Shown here piece after piece: positions 46,352 to 59,823 of a stretch of DNA of 64,000 nt (positions within the stretch are counted from its first letter, which is position 1; each line of letters opens with the position of its first letter). Source of the stretch: Anastrepha obliqua (taxonomy: Eukaryota; Arthropoda; Insecta; Diptera; Tephritidae). The stretch lies in the NCBI RefSeq assembly GCF_027943255.1, contig NC_072893.1, positions 92,945,784 through 93,009,783 of the forward strand, written 5' to 3'. Under the pieces are notes generated by a model. It saw nothing but the letters and a program-made list of their open reading frames with translations. It was not told the origin of the DNA and searched no databases. Both the position numbers and the translations under genes were made by a program.

Positions 46352-48861
46352 TTGCTGCGGCCACCACCCTTCAAAAGACACTCATTTCCATGCCTATGTG
46401 TGTATGAACGTATTTCGCAGCTGTATGGGATAAGTAGCTAACCCGCTTGTCTGGGGACATGTAATCTAAACGCACTTGAAAATTACACTAAGCCAATTTG
46501 AATATCATTTTTGAAATAAAGGGAAACACAACAACAATGAACACTTTCAAAAGGCAAGCGGATAAATAAATATGTGTATGTGTGTATAATCTTACAGAAG
46601 GGCATATGTATGTGGGTGTTTGCGCGTGTTGTATGAACGTAGGATCGTCAAAAAGGAAGAAGATCCGTGGGAACCGGTGGAGTCGAGCCCTTTAGAAATC
46701 AGGAAAAATAAAAACAAAGCAAAACACCCTCCCCCGTATAAGTACATGGAAATTTTATATTTTAAAACGCTAAATAATGGCATATACTATATCTTGTAAG
46801 CCCCTGTATCCCATTAAATACATAGTTGTCGAGAGTAGGCGCGCAAGAATAATATGACTGTAAAAAATCCGCAAAATAAACAAATTTAATGAATGCCTGT
46901 CAAGCGCTTTAGAGGCCAGAGTAAAAACAACGTGCGCACAGGGTGGATTCGCAGACAGGGGTTGGTAAACCACTTGGAAAAAGGGTACGCAGAATACGAC
47001 AACACAACAGCTAAAACATAGACAACATTCAAGTGCGCACTTCCGCTGGCCTAACGACAGCAACAACAACCACAGAAAAGTTACAATCACTTAAGTAATC
47101 AACGCAAAGTTTTTGATTGTCTTGCATTTGCGCCTGCGCAAAATTAACCGTCACTCAGCATAAAATGCAACAGTTTCACTCACCGCGCGTGCGCCCCCTC
47201 CACCACGTCCAACGTTAGAAAAGTGGTTGCTTGTGGTCTGCTGCCTGTTGTCTGTTGTCTGTGTAATTGCGACAATTGGTATTACATGTTTGCGCCGACG
47301 CGGAGTTGAGCGCTATTTGGGGGGTGAACGCGTATAGGACACGGCGGTTATGTCGCAGTGCGACAATGTTGCACATTAACACATGCATACATGCCATATG
47401 TATGCCTACTCGCATAAGTGCATGTAGAGGCATAGGAATGCTTATGCGTTTTTAGTGCTGGCATATTAACTTTATGCAATCGCTGCAGCAGCGCTGACAG
47501 TTAAAAAAATTGCAATTGCATGTCAATAAACTTTAATGGGCCGTGCGTCTACTTGGCGTTGCTGCACCATCAACAGTCAACAGTCAGCAGTCAGCCACCA
47601 GCTGGCGACCAGGCGACAAAAAGTGTCGAGTGTTGTTTTCTTTTTTTTTTCAACTCCGCAATCAAACTTTATAAATAAAACAACTTAAAGGCCGTAAATA
47701 TCCGTTTAGCAAAAGAGAAAAAACAACAACGACAAAAACTGCTGCAATCAAACAACAAACCAACCATCATGCTCTGGCAAAGTTTTGACATTTGCGTTTG
47801 CATTTCAGCTACCGCGCGGACGATAATAAAAGTGTTTGCGTCCATTAAAAACGAATGCAAATATTGCCAGTTTTTCTGCACACTTATTTAATTATCGAAC
47901 GCCTTTTCTTTTGGCCGTTATTGTTGCTGTACTCTGATAGACCTGTACAATAAGTTGTAGTTGCTCTATAAAAACTTAGTTGCAATTAGCAATGCAACGG
48001 ACGACGGCGCCCGCGGTATGGTGCAGACGTTATGTAGATCGACTATGTTTGCAACACAACCGTGCGACGGACAATCGTACAATGCGCGCAATAAACTCGT
48101 GATTGCTGTGAATTGGTATCGTTCGATGGAGAATGCCCGGCAGATTTTATTTTTGTTGTTTTTATCACTTTGACACGACCACTTGCCATTTGTCAATCAA
48201 CGAAAATTATTTTAGAGTAATGATTGCGGTGCAAAAATCAAATGCAATTATCGATGAATGTTTCCTAAGTCCAAGCGAGAAATGTAAGGAAAGCTTTCGG
48301 TACTTGAGGAAGACAAAGTGAGTGTAGCGAATAAAATTTAGAATGATGAATACAAAAGAATTGAGGTTGAATGCATATTAGAGTGAAAGGAGTTTTAAAT
48401 AAAATGTGAATTTGCTACTAGTTTTTAGAACACGGCGATCGAGTGACGTCTTCTCTACGTAAAATTTCGTCTTGAGAATTTAGTGTTCATAATAACGCTT
48501 TTCATGCCATGATCTATGCAATTAGCCCGGCCGTAAAGTTAGTGATAATCAAAACACAGCTTTTGCTGTTGTCACCCAAGCGGCTGTTAATTCTACGTGG
48601 TTGATTACATATATAATACATAAATTCGAAGAGAAGAAAGAAATAACGTGGCTTCCTCGCAAATATTTTACTCCGAAGAAATTAAATAAGAAAATTATTG
48701 CATAAGACGAGTATTTGTTCGCTTGGAGCGCAACATCCAATTTTAATTCAAAATTTTTTATTCTTGAGCTGAAGAAGAATCTAGGCTTGATAGCAATAGA
48801 AAGTGTAGCCTGCCAACAAATTAAACTGACTACTTCGACTAACAAACGAATGACGAAAAAG
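46352..48861. other. Gene-free stretch
   Basis: No supported gene. The interval 47110-47640 is GC-richer and unique, with many CAGT/CAGC repeats. Overlapping short frames have no domain. Confidence 0.5.
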
Positions 48862-49135
48862 GTAGGTTTTATAGTAGCAGTAAGTGGACTAGTACATAGA
48901 ATTAAATCTATTATTTTCCCATATCAGCATGGGTTTGTCGCTGGGAGATCTACAATCTCCAACCTTGCTGTTTTCAGGAATACTGTTTCGAGTACTTTTC
49001 ATCAGATCTTCAACTTGACTGTATTTATACAATCTGCTCGAAAGTATTTCAATATAACGTAGAATATAGATTCACAGGCTTGTTTGACTTGGCTTTCATT
49101 CTATTTTTCTGCGTTGGTTGGAGTCGTATTTGTGT
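48862..49135 (+). pseudogene. LINE reverse-transcriptase core fragment
   Basis: The translation includes IIFPYQHGFVAGRSTISNL (about 48910-48965), a textbook match to the RT block preceding the catalytic region (QHGFxxGRSTxTNL). After a frame change, QLDCIYTICSKVFQ follows (about 49010-49050), where active elements have a D-V-I-Y-T-D-F-S-K-A-F-D-like block; the catalytic Asp is lost. LTWLSFYFS near 49090 fits the next block (WLxSYLxxR). The copy carries only the middle of the RT domain. Its clade (Jockey/I-like) is uncertain. Confidence 0.75.
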
Positions 49136-51731
49136 AATAGACGATGCGACGTTTCAATTGATGGAGTTCCAACCATCTCGGAAGCTTGTACACAGTGGTT
49201 TTCAAATCCGGGGCCAACCTAATGGTAGTTGCGCACAGTTGCTTTCGGTTACGGCGGACGTTAAAGGAATGCCAACCTTACTTAACGTAATGGAATGCAA
49301 ATGGTTTTCAGAAATACAAATATTTAAAACAATAAAAGACCCGGATAGGTCACCGCCTAGCTTTCAAAATATTTTCCTCTCATTAGTAATCATTCCTTTC
49401 CTTATACTTCCACTTAATCTACTTAATGTCAATTTTTGCTTGAACTTAATCCAATGTGAAGAAGCACATTTGAAACAGCAATCTTTGTTGCACAGCTGCA
49501 CGCACCACACTGCCACAACTGGTGTCTGGAATCGCGCGAAAATTCCTCTTCTTCATTCCATTTCATTTTTATCTCGAAGTAAAATTTTTGCATTTCTATA
49601 AGTAGTTGGTATTTATATCTCTGGATAGAAGGTAGTATCGCTTGCGGCATCTGAAGCCGACTTTAAAGTGATGGCAAGTACAAAAATCACGACAACAACA
49701 TCTTATAATAAGATTAGTATAAGTAACAGGGGAAAACCGAGAGCGCTGCCAATATAATGAAATGAAGAGAAAATTAGTCATAAGGAATGAAATGAAATCA
49801 AATGTATCACTAAGGAGGGGAAAGATTTTCCGCACAAATAATTCGTGATTCGATGTTTCTTCACCTATACAACAAGTAATAATTCAAGTCACTAGTTAGT
49901 TTCGCAGTGCGCTGGGCACAAATTCACTGCTAATAATTCAACTGTGAAAAAAGTATGTGTACTAAAATTTGAAAAGTCTGGCAACGCTGCATATATTACA
50001 AAGCAATTTTCTGCCACTCCATATTAGCGGTAAGACAGTGGTAAGAGCGAGATACTCCAACAAAAAAACATACCTTGCATAAGCAGAAGCCCCAACAACA
50101 AAAGCAAACAATTTTATTCTGCCAGTTATCAGGCACCTTAACGCGGAACGCATCCCATGCCAAGCACCACCACTACACAACGCCAACACCAACTTCAACT
50201 TCAATTCCAATTTCAAATCTGATCTTGATACACTCAAATGCCAATCGCTTGCAATGCGTTAACTGACAGTAAGTTAACTTGAAAATGCAACGCCTCGTTG
50301 CGGCGCAAAGCTCATCCGACACAAGCAGGCACGCGTACTTTAATAAGTACACATACATACATATAGACAATGTACGCATATGTATTGGTTTTTATTGTTA
50401 TTATCGATCGTTTCATCGATTGAATTTTGCATCTCACCAGCCTCCTTCCTCCTGCGGTCCCGCCAACACTGCCACATTTTATCTTCTCCTCTGCGCTTCA
50501 AGTTGAATTTTAAATTGAAGCATTCACTCTTTTGCGGCTGCCAGAAGTTGTTAATTTTTTTGCCACTTCTAGTTATGCCTACACAAAGCATATAAGTATG
50601 CATACAAATAAATGCATTTGCAATAAGTTCTTCTTCTTCTTCACTCTGCTTTGAGGGGTAAAAGCATGGCATCGTACGCCACTGGTGACACTGAATATAG
50701 ACATCTCGCCGTTGTATTTAATGATTTCTTCTTCCCTATTCTTGGCTTTTGCTGCCGAGAGTGCACGTGTGTCTGTGTATATGCGAGAATGTGTATGCGC
50801 TTCACACCTGCCCTTCACCTCTGCCACATCGCCTTCACCTTTACCTTTGCTACACCGCATCGGCTGATTTTTCTATTTTATTCTCTTCTTCTTCGTCCTC
50901 TTTCGATCTCTTTGCCTTCACCTTCGAGTAAACTAATCATTTTTCATTGCTTGTTATGCTTTGCTAATGCCATGTTCTACCATTTACTTTTGTTGTTTTT
51001 ATAATTTGTGGTGTTGCCTTTGTTGTGTTGCATTTATGTTCGCATATTTTTGTAGTTAAGATGCCATAGCTGTTGCTTGTTGTTCTGTTGCTGGTAGAAT
51101 TTCCTTTGCACTTATACTTTTTGCATAGAATTTTCTTTTATATACCTCTACCTGGTTACTTCGCGCTGAAGAAAATTCTTAAATTCCAAACTGCCGGGCA
51201 CTTGGCACTTGGTATGTATGTATGTATGTATGTATGTATTCAGCCAGTTTAAATTTTTATTGAATGCACAATGCAGTGACGTGAACTTACCTTCATATGA
51301 GCTGTATATTTATAAAAGCTATAGAGGCCAACTTAGCGAATCGTACAAATTTCATGAAAGCTTATCAAAACTACAGCGCCTTTTTTACAAACAACTACAA
51401 GCAAATAAATAGGGGCTTTTTATGTGATGTACCCGAGCAACTGTTAAAAACATCTCAAAATAACTGTTTTGAACTCTACGATTCAACTAAATTTACGAAA
51501 TACATTGCTCCAAAAGATTTTGAACAGCCAGTAACTAACTTACAAAAGCTCCTAAATTTTATAAAGCTTTAAGAATGCTAAAATAAATTTTGTAAAATTC
51601 ACCTGAAGTTAAGAGTATCTTAGAAATAAGATCCTACAAAATGAAATAAATCATAGAAGCTTTAAGAGCATCAAAGAGCAATAAGAGTTTTAGGAGCTTT
51701 AAGAGCAGAACGATAAAAGCTTCCTTAGATT
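49136..51731. other. Gene-free stretch
   Basis: No supported gene. The interval 50380-51000 is pyrimidine-rich with TTC repeats, producing several overlapping open frames without domains. A (TATG)n microsatellite lies at 51213-51240. Confidence 0.5.
51213..51240. repeat. (TATG)n microsatellite
   Basis: Seven near-perfect TATG units in a row. Confidence 0.9.
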
Positions 51732-51742
51732 TACTGACTTTA

Positions 51743-52122
51743 TTCCTAAGTCCCAACAAAGGAATATCTGACAAACTTCTCTCACTAAACAGAGTAGATC
51801 TGCGTCTTTTAACCGGATACCTTACAGGTCACTGCAGCCTGAGGTACCATCTAAACAATATTGGTCTATCCGAGACCAATGTCTGCCGCTTTTGCGAAAT
51901 GGACATAAAAAGCTCAGAACATGTGCTTTGTGAATGTCCTGCGTTGGGCAGACAAAGACTTCACCACCTTGGTGGTATCGTAGTATCTCCATGCAATCTT
52001 TGGAACAACAAACCCAAAACTGTGCTAAAATTCCTAAAAAGCCTAAAATTCTAGGGTTACAAAATAGGCCTTTCACAATAGATCAGCTCTGGTCGCAATG
52101 CGTAATGGCCTTCTAATAATAA
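51743..52122 (+). mobile_element. 5'-truncated I-group LINE with (TAA)n tail and target-site duplication
   Basis: An uninterrupted frame from the left edge to TAG at 52052-52054 encodes the C-terminus of ORF2: NKGISDKLLSLNRVDLRLLT, GYLTGHCSLRYHLNNIGLSE, the cysteine/histidine motif CRFCEMDIKSSEHVLCECP, ALGRQRLHHLGG and LWNNKPKTVLKFLKSLKF. After the stop, a short 3' UTR ends in TAATAATAA. The direct repeat TACTGACTTTA at 51732-51742 and 52123-52133 brackets it exactly. The intact frame and duplication mark a recent insertion. TAA tails are a known feature of I-clade elements. The sequence is closely related to the older minus-strand copy at 12764-13285. Confidence 0.9.
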
Positions 52123-52424
52123 TACTGACTTTACTCACTTAAAGTATATAACGGGACATATAAACCTTAAAAAAGCTCAAAAAAGCTTTGTAGTTTTAAA
52201 CATCTTTCTGAAATTAAAGAATTCCTTTGTTGTGCTATTGTGTTAAATATCCCTGAAATAATCCTAAAAATTTCACGAATGCTCTAAAAAGCGTTCACAA
52301 GCATAATGCATTTTTTTGTGATTTTGTTTACAAACAGCGTAATTCAGTTGAAAAGCATTTTACAAACTTTCCGAGAATGTTAATTTAAGTTAAAGTCTCG
52401 GCTCAAACCTTTTTATACATTTTA

Positions 52425-52671
52425 GTATCCAGTTCGAAACTCTGGACACGAAACACCAATTGAGAGAAAGTTTCTTCTAAAAGCAGTCGCTCCTCGGCGG
52501 CAATGGCAAGCCTCAGAGGATATTTTTGCCATGAAAGAGCTACTCATAAAAACCCATTTGCGTCGTAAAACTGTAAGTCCTTCCCTTTTGTAGAAAACAA
52601 CAAGCCGCACACCACGAATCGGAGGAGAAGCTCGTCCAAACATTCGAAAACGGTGTAATTATAAAAAAAAA
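52425..52671 (+). mobile_element. Degenerate tRNA-derived SINE
   Basis: A decayed B box (AGTTCGAAACTC near 52432) and GAAACACCAATTGAGAGAAA are followed by CGGCAATGGCAAGCCTCAG, TTTTTGCCATGAAAGAGCT, ACACCACGAATCGGAGGAGA and an A-rich end. The block order is the same as in 1443-1614 and 46140-46337, so this copy joins the head and the body into one family. It is more diverged than the 46140 copy. No target duplication was found. Confidence 0.75.
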
Positions 52672-55600
52672 TGTTAAACTCCAAAACAATTTTAAGAAGA
52701 GAGAATTAAGAAGAGAAATTATAACTTAAACACCCTTAAAAGGTCACAAACATAATAAAAAGCAAAGAAAGTATTTTTAAGGGCTTTGATTTAGCTTAAA
52801 CTTTTTCTATATCTACATTGCTTTATCTATTTTTATTCAAATTTAAAACTAAATACGATCCACTGTATTTTAAATACCTAAACAAGCCTCTTTCGATCAC
52901 CTCTTAAAGCCGACAATCGACATGCTGCGCGGTATTTGTATCGATCGCGTGCAACTAATATGCCATGGTGCATGCAGCTGAGCCGACACAAGCAAGACGC
53001 ATGCGAATGCGGACACATATGAGGCAAGAACAAAAATCTAAACAAAGTATCTACTCGTACAACTTCAAACGACAATCAACAGCATACACAAATAGAAAAG
53101 TTGGTTAAAATACAGAAAAGCTCATTCTGAATAGCATGTGTATGTGCGTATGTGTGTGAACGCTCCCTGTTCAACCATACAATCGATCGGCCGAAGGTTG
53201 TCAGCCTTTAGAAAATCTAAAACTTGTGGCTATGAAATTGGTAATGAAAAGAAAAAAATACATATTAAAACGCAAATGGATATGTGCGAGTGTGCACTGA
53301 AATGACGACGGGACAGCGAACGCTTCAGCAGCATGCCACATAGCAAACAATAACAACACAAATACCAGCAATAGCAACATGCAATCATTAATAACATTAC
53401 TGCATATGGCGGCCAGGGGAAGGCTTGTAGCTATCAACCACAACTTCAGCTTCAACATCAGCATCAGCATTCAACTCACTGTCAGTCCATTCGTACGCCT
53501 GTCTCTCGTACTCATCTCCGTTGCGTATGCGCGAGTGATCTCGACTGATATGGCCAGCTCATAGCTCAAAACATACACGTATGTGTATATACTTGCAACC
53601 AACCACGACAAATCCATATAGGACCGCGAACACGTTCCTTCTACCTCCTCACAAGCCAGTATCTGACCATCTCAGCTCGTCTCTGTGAAATGTTTTTATT
53701 TTCTTTTTCATTGCTTCGTTTGTACATTTCGATCATTTTCTTTCAATATCAATTCCACACGCTGTGTTGATCTTCCAGGTTACTTCTTCCTCTTCCGCTG
53801 TTGCACGCAGGCTTTCTGTTGATGACGACTATCTTGGAAATCTATGAAATGCTGACTGTTACCTGCTCGCTGTTGGCTGGCTGCCAGTGTCAGAGCAAAG
53901 TAAGAGCCACAGCGCGCAACAGACATTGTGCGTAGATGTGGACGAGGTGGTGTGGTGGGGACGCAACCCACCGCGAGCGGTGCCTGACCGGTTTCTTCTA
54001 CTAACTACACAGGTTTCTACTTTTATTACTTTTCATGCGCCATTGCCGCCTCCGATCTCCCGATTCACACCTCGTCCCCAATCAGTCCACGACCATGAGC
54101 GTCTGTATACGACGCGCCGTTGTCTCAGCAAACAATCTGTCATCTTTACGTGTGATATTCCATTTGAGTCATCATTATGGACAAGCGAATGCTGAGTTGG
54201 CTAGAATGTTGAGATAGAGCTGGCCCCCGTTTGGGCCAGTTGTGTAAGTGCTGGAATATCGACAACTTGAATAGCTGACTTTCTTCAGCCACATCCAAAG
54301 ACCCATACGTTTGTTTGGTTGCTTGCTAGATCGGAGAACGCACGCTGCCGCGTTATATAGATGTATGCATGTTTGTATGTATATGCATGTGTTGTTTAAT
54401 CGCCACATCAAACATTTGATGATTGTAGCACGAACGAGTGGACAGGCGAACGCATAGATAAATGAACTAACTACTCCGTGCTGCGGACAACATACCATAT
54501 CTTTCTAGGTACAACCTGCTTTGTTGTTTGTCATTCGGCCGCGTGTATTTCTTTCAATTCATTTCGTTCCGTAGATCAACTCATTCCTTCAACGCTTCGG
54601 CTTCATTTCATTTAAAAATCTTGCATGAAGAATCTCTCACATGTCGGATGTGTTTCGTCTTAATTACTAATTCTCATTTTGTTAATTAATTTTATACGCG
54701 GCAACAACAAATCACATAACTTTATAGCCAACACTCAAGCGCAGTCAGCTTTCGTGCCACAAATTTCCCATGCGTTCGTAGCCATTGTCGGCCAACTACC
54801 CAAATACTTCAAGCGCTCTTGGACGCACTTTAATACTATGCATGTGTGTATATATGTATTTCAATGCTTCATTATTGTTGGAAAACTTCAATCAAATCAT
54901 GCTTTTGTATTAGTCGTTCGAACTAAGAAGTTAAGCCGCTGTCCATAACAGTAAATTGGAATGTTTCTTGCTGCCGCTGCATTTGCTGTCGATGCGCAAT
55001 GACATGCAACGCGCGTTGCCACGAAGATTTTGTCGCTTGTAGATAGAACAAACTCTACTCTGTGCGCGCCTATTTTTGTTTATAATTGCCCATTATGGGC
55101 CATTGGAGCTGCCGCTGGTGTGGCTTTAGTAGATGCTGATGATGGGAGCAACTTGTTGGTTGTCATGTTTATTTATGATTTATGCGAAATCACTGTGGAA
55201 TCATAAAGTCCAACCTCGCATTCTCGCGTATTTATTAGTCAGTATTATGTGGTGTGGCACTATGACAGTCGGCAGGTGATCGCCAGTGTTGGTGGTGCTT
55301 AACGCCTTTTGTGGGGACTAGAAAGGCGCGCGCGCGTGTGCAGAGTAAGAATTTGATCGATTGACAGCGATTTAAGTTGCTATGCTGACATACTTTACGT
55401 GGTAGAAGCTGATGAAAAAAGGATCGGGAATACTTAAATAGGTGTGCAATTATTCGCCGATAAATCGCATTTGAAGAATTCGATACATATTTGGACCACT
55501 GGTTTGGTTGTCTTCGGCTCTATTTATGTCGAGATTGACTTAGATAAGCCAATAAAGACTAGCTTCGATTTTATCGGGCTTGCGCTCTCTTAAGAAGTGC

Positions 55601-56224
55601 TATATATCTCTTTGGAATGAACCAACGTTAGGTTCGACGGTCATCCGAAATGGTACACATTTAATCATTTATTTGTGGATACTTTGTGATGCCAGTGGCT
55701 TATAATTACCAACTGACTCCACGTTTTTGATAGCCACAAATGGAATTAACCAGATCAATTAAATTACACATAACGAAGTGAGTGATAGTATAAATAGCAT
55801 CAAATTGCTGGGCGAACCTCATCGGGCGGAGTGATGCCGTCAGATGATATTCGTCGGAACTTTGCGCTCAGTAAAACAGAATCAAAACGAAATTCGCATC
55901 AAAAGCGAAAATATGAACCTCGAAATTTTTTGATTAATTCAAATTATTCATGATATCTACGTTGGCGAAGATTTGGCCAGACGAATGGCTGTGTACAAAC
56001 CCATATGTTTAGTTTCATTTATTGAAGTCTATGCTTACAGGAGTCTTACAGACTAGATACAAATATTTACTTAAAAGAAGCTCTTACTTCCTAAAACGGA
56101 ATAGAGCTATTATGAATAGTCGTACGCACTACTCGAAAAGAAGTCTCGAAATAACAAAATCTAGGTCGAGTTATTTGTAAATACTATTTAACTCAGAAAG
56201 CGCCCTCGTAAAAGGGGGTTAGAT
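52672..56224. other. Gene-free stretch
   Basis: No supported exon or element. The interval 52900-54350 is GC-richer and unique; 54960-55420 has TTG/CAA-type repeats. The interval 55430-56200 looks like old decayed sequence without a recognisable family. Confidence 0.45.
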
Positions 56225-56660
56225 AGATTGATTTGATGTTAAATGGAGTGTAAAATCGAAACGTTTTGTGAGGAACGTCAAAACCAATCTGTACAAGAAC
56301 TTTGCGACAATCAACAGAACCACATAAAATCAAAAGCAACCATCAACGACTAAAAGGTACGTCTATTGACAAGAGGTTCCAGATTTGTTAGCATGCACTG
56401 AGCTCTGTAGGGTGGTAGTGGATCAGAGAAATGAAGAGGTTGCCGAGCGAGTCGAATAAAATGTCCTTGTACCCTTTCAATTCTATTTAAATGAGAGACA
56501 AACATTTGATTTCAAACCAAAGATGCATATTCGAGCTTAGAACGAACTAGCAAGTTATATACAATTTTTCTAGTATAGATATACCAAATTAGTTTTACGA
56601 ATATAAAACCAGAGTTGACTCGCCACGCTTAGATCCGAAAACTCTTTAACTTTAGAAAGA
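56225..56660 (-). pseudogene. LINE RT C-terminal (thumb-side) fragment, minus strand
   Basis: On the minus strand, VKEFSD (about 56650-56632) is followed by IVYNLLVRSKLEYASLV (about 56565-56515), NRIERVQGHFIRLA, and LPPYRAQCMLTNLEPLVNRR (about 56410-56350). These are the conserved blocks downstream of the catalytic RT core in Jockey/BS/I-type LINEs (LVRSxLEYxSxVW, RIExVQxxF, DPLPPYxxRCxLxNLxxLxxRR). Stops interrupt it (one in place of the Trp after SLV). It is a different segment of ORF2 from the fragment at 48862, so whether they belong to the same family cannot be told. Confidence 0.8.
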
Positions 56661-59600
56661 AGAGCACTTGTTGAAGGAAGAGATTGGAATAGCATTCATA
56701 GATTCATTGCAGAGTGTTTTAATTTTGACAGCGAACTTTCGTCCGACGGGATTCGCTCAGCGAATTGATTCTGCTTATGCTTTGAGACCTAAGTCCATTC
56801 AACTTAATTCTGGTTAATCTACATATTCATTTTTCGTTGGTCTGTTCTACGTCTATGTGCCACAAAAGCTTCATTAGTTAAGCTTTGAACTAATTTGCGC
56901 AAACTTCACTTAATGCAAGGGAGTCTTCAAATCCTCAGACCGCATATATTTTCTCTAAAGAGCTGGGCTTAAAGAACTCTTTCCCAGCTCGTATTTCAAC
57001 CTTTACCGCCGAATATATACAAACATATTTATTATTTGCTCTTGTGATGTCTATCCTCTGCAAATATCCGCACAACAAAACTAAACAACATATATAACAA
57101 GTACGAGTATAAGGTGTGTCCGGCATAAGTGCAATAACGCCGAGATCGATTGGCAACAACAAACAGCGTACAACAACACTTCACTAAAAGGGGTTCAGCG
57201 AATATATGCAGCGTGTAAGTGGATGGGCAACGATCGATCGACAAACCGACGCCTAGCAAAAAGAGACCAACAAATGGCAAAATAAAAACCGCACGATGCC
57301 ACAACAGCCAGCAGCCTGAGAAAGATTGCAAGCGACAGAAAGACGTGGGCGCATAACGACAATATAGCAAAGGGTATCGTGAAACGAGTAAAGAAGAAGA
57401 GGAAAATTTCATAGCGATTGCCAGCGTTGAAAACAACGAAGGGGAGAAAGTATGAGAGGAAAGCAACGATAGCGCACAGGTAAAGAAGATGCATATGCTG
57501 GTTGGATGTAGAAATTTGTGGGTAAGGAGTGCGTTGGTGGGAGTGCGGCTCGAACTGCTAGACGCGCCAAGACAGACGAACTGGCAGGCAGGATGGAGCT
57601 GTTGCTGTTGCGGTGCTTTGGCTGAAAAGGCGCCTAAACAAACTGGCTTTAAATAGCGGACGAACGTCCGTTTGATTATACGAACATACAACCGGTCGAT
57701 TGGTACGTCAGCCGATCGCTCGGTCGAAACGTTTATTCAAGCATACGAACAGCAATACGAGTAGTCAGCAACAGACAGGCCAACTGGAAGGCGAACAGCC
57801 GGACAGATAAATGGACAACATAAGGAGTAGACCGACCGATATCAAGTATCATCATTATGATCAATATTCAAGTGGGCATACAAGTGCTACATATCTCTCT
57901 CTCGAAGTCACTTCACTATGCAGCACTTTGCCTGCGGACTTCGGACTGCGGCTGGGCGGACGAAGAAGATTGTTCGATTGTCATTTTTACTTTTGTAGTT
58001 AGTGTGTTCTTTTCTCTTTATCGCCTTTTATTTTCCAGTATTTTGTTTGCTGATGCTCATGGGCTTTTGTGCCTTTTGTTTGTGTCCCTTTTTGTGATTT
58101 TCGGCTTTGTTTTTTCTTTTTGTTTGTTTGTATGATCTTGCTCTGTTGCATGTGGCGGCTACTGCGTCCAATAAAAGATCGATGAGTCTGTGATGCGTTT
58201 AGCATCAGATACGCGTATCTCCAGGGCATGTTAGCAAAAAGAACAATGCGATCGGCCAAGAACAATAATGGCTAGGGAGCCAAGCCCAGTAATTCGCCCT
58301 CAAACGAGGTAACCTAAGCTCATTTGCTGACGAACAGAGTGCGGCCGGCGGAGCAGTGCACTAAAGAGCAAAGCATGAAATTTATACTGCTGCTTCAGAG
58401 GCCTCAATGCTGTGAGGGCCCCCGTCACAAATTTTATACTCGTCTGCTTTCAAAATTGAAAAATCGTATCGAATGCAACGAAGCAAGTTTAAGATACTGT
58501 AGTGCTTTCTACTTATACATACATGCATATGCTTCGATTCCTGTTTCTACAACAACTCTTTTTCAAAGTCTGATTTTCTTAATTTTTCACTTCACTTTTT
58601 TGCTCGGCAACTTGCTACCTTGTGACAAAACAGCAAATTTAACACAGAAAATTAGTAGCATGTAATTAATTTTAAATGAGTGAATTGTCCACTTCGCTTT
58701 TGATTTTGTTGCTTTTTTCGAGTGTCTTACGGAGTCAGGGGAATTTCGTGTATAGCATATTTGTGTACTGTGTAGCATGCAATTCTGCGTAGCAGTGTGT
58801 GCGGACGTGCAAAACTGCAAGCAATTAGGAGTATGGAGTAAGAGCGGAGCTGAGGTTGGCGTTAATTACGCACACAATCTCGTTTCGTTGCTGCTCCTTT
58901 TGGATCACTGCGTGGTTGGATTTGCGCGTAGTAGCTGGTGCGCCCATTTAAGGTACTGGTGGTGGTCTCAGCTACTGTGTCAACAATTGTCGAATGTGGT
59001 TCGCTGCTTGGCTACTTGCTGCTGGCATTTTTATTGTTGTCGCCATGGTATGTGGCGGGCGACAATGATGCGACTGCTTGGCATTACTTGACATTTCAAT
59101 AATTAAAAAATATTGTATGAATATGACTTTATGACAGACTGTGTGACACGTTGATGCTGCCGTATATGGGCGTGTTGGCTGACAAAAATGTAGTTAAGTA
59201 CTTGCAACAACTTGCGGAGACATGTAATTAGTAGCAGACTTTAAATGTAACTTGCTGTCCATTGATTTCGTTTGAATTAAACAAAAAACTTATAGAGAGA
59301 TAAGCAGCAAAAGTTGTGAAGGCAAAACTGGACTCAAGTTGACTTCAGTGACAATTTTGTGGGATTAAATAATAAATGAAATCAAGAAGAAGAAGAAGAA
59401 AAACTAAAAGGATAAACTCCCGCATGGCGCGAATACAATGACAAAGGAGTGGAAATTTAAATTAAACAAAGATAATAAAGATAAAATCAATGCGAAATGG
59501 GTGCAGAATAAATAAATAAAAAAAATTATGAAAAAATATAGTGCAGGTAACAGACGGCACATAAAATTCAGTTTAAGTTAAGCTGATATGTGGAAGAATA

Positions 59601-59821
59601 CGTAAGCCTGTGTAGTTAACTTAACTTAATTCAGTTACAGCGTTAAGAAAATTAAGAGCGGTGAGATTATCATGGCAAAATAGGTTCGATTTAAGCGAAG
59701 TTTAATTAAAGAGAATATATGAAAAACAACGTATCCCCATAAAGTTACCAATTTATTATGCTTATTTAATATTGGAAAAAACCTTCTAATTACTTTAATA
59801 TTTGTATTGGTTTTATTAATA
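56661..59821. other. Gene-free stretch including a purine-rich, CGATCG-rich island
   Basis: The interval 57190-57990 is unique, relatively GC-rich and contains repeated CGATCG/GACCG motifs. Its strand bias leaves a 219-codon open frame on the minus strand (57032-57691) with no domain. It could be regulatory or untranslated sequence. No other feature is supported. Confidence 0.45.
59383..59401. repeat. (AAG)n microsatellite
   Basis: About six AAG units in a row. Confidence 0.85.
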
Positions 59822-59823
59822 TA

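Noticed and set aside
49080..49601. 173-codon open frame on the plus strand
   Set aside because: It starts inside the decayed reverse-transcriptase fragment in the wrong frame and has no recognisable continuation.
50340..51004. Cluster of overlapping open frames on both strands
   Set aside because: Pyrimidine-rich, TTC-repeat sequence lowers stop frequency. The frames overlap each other and none has a domain.
51290..51409. Apparent minus-strand exon with good acceptor (TTTATTTGCTTGTAG) and donor (GTAAGT)
   Set aside because: All three frames between the sites contain stop codons, so it cannot be an internal coding exon. An untranslated exon remains possible but unsupported.
57032..57691. 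219-codon open frame on the minus strand
   Set aside because: Ser/Cys/Leu/Phe-rich translation without domain, signal or family match. The opposite strand is purine-rich, which removes stops by composition alone.
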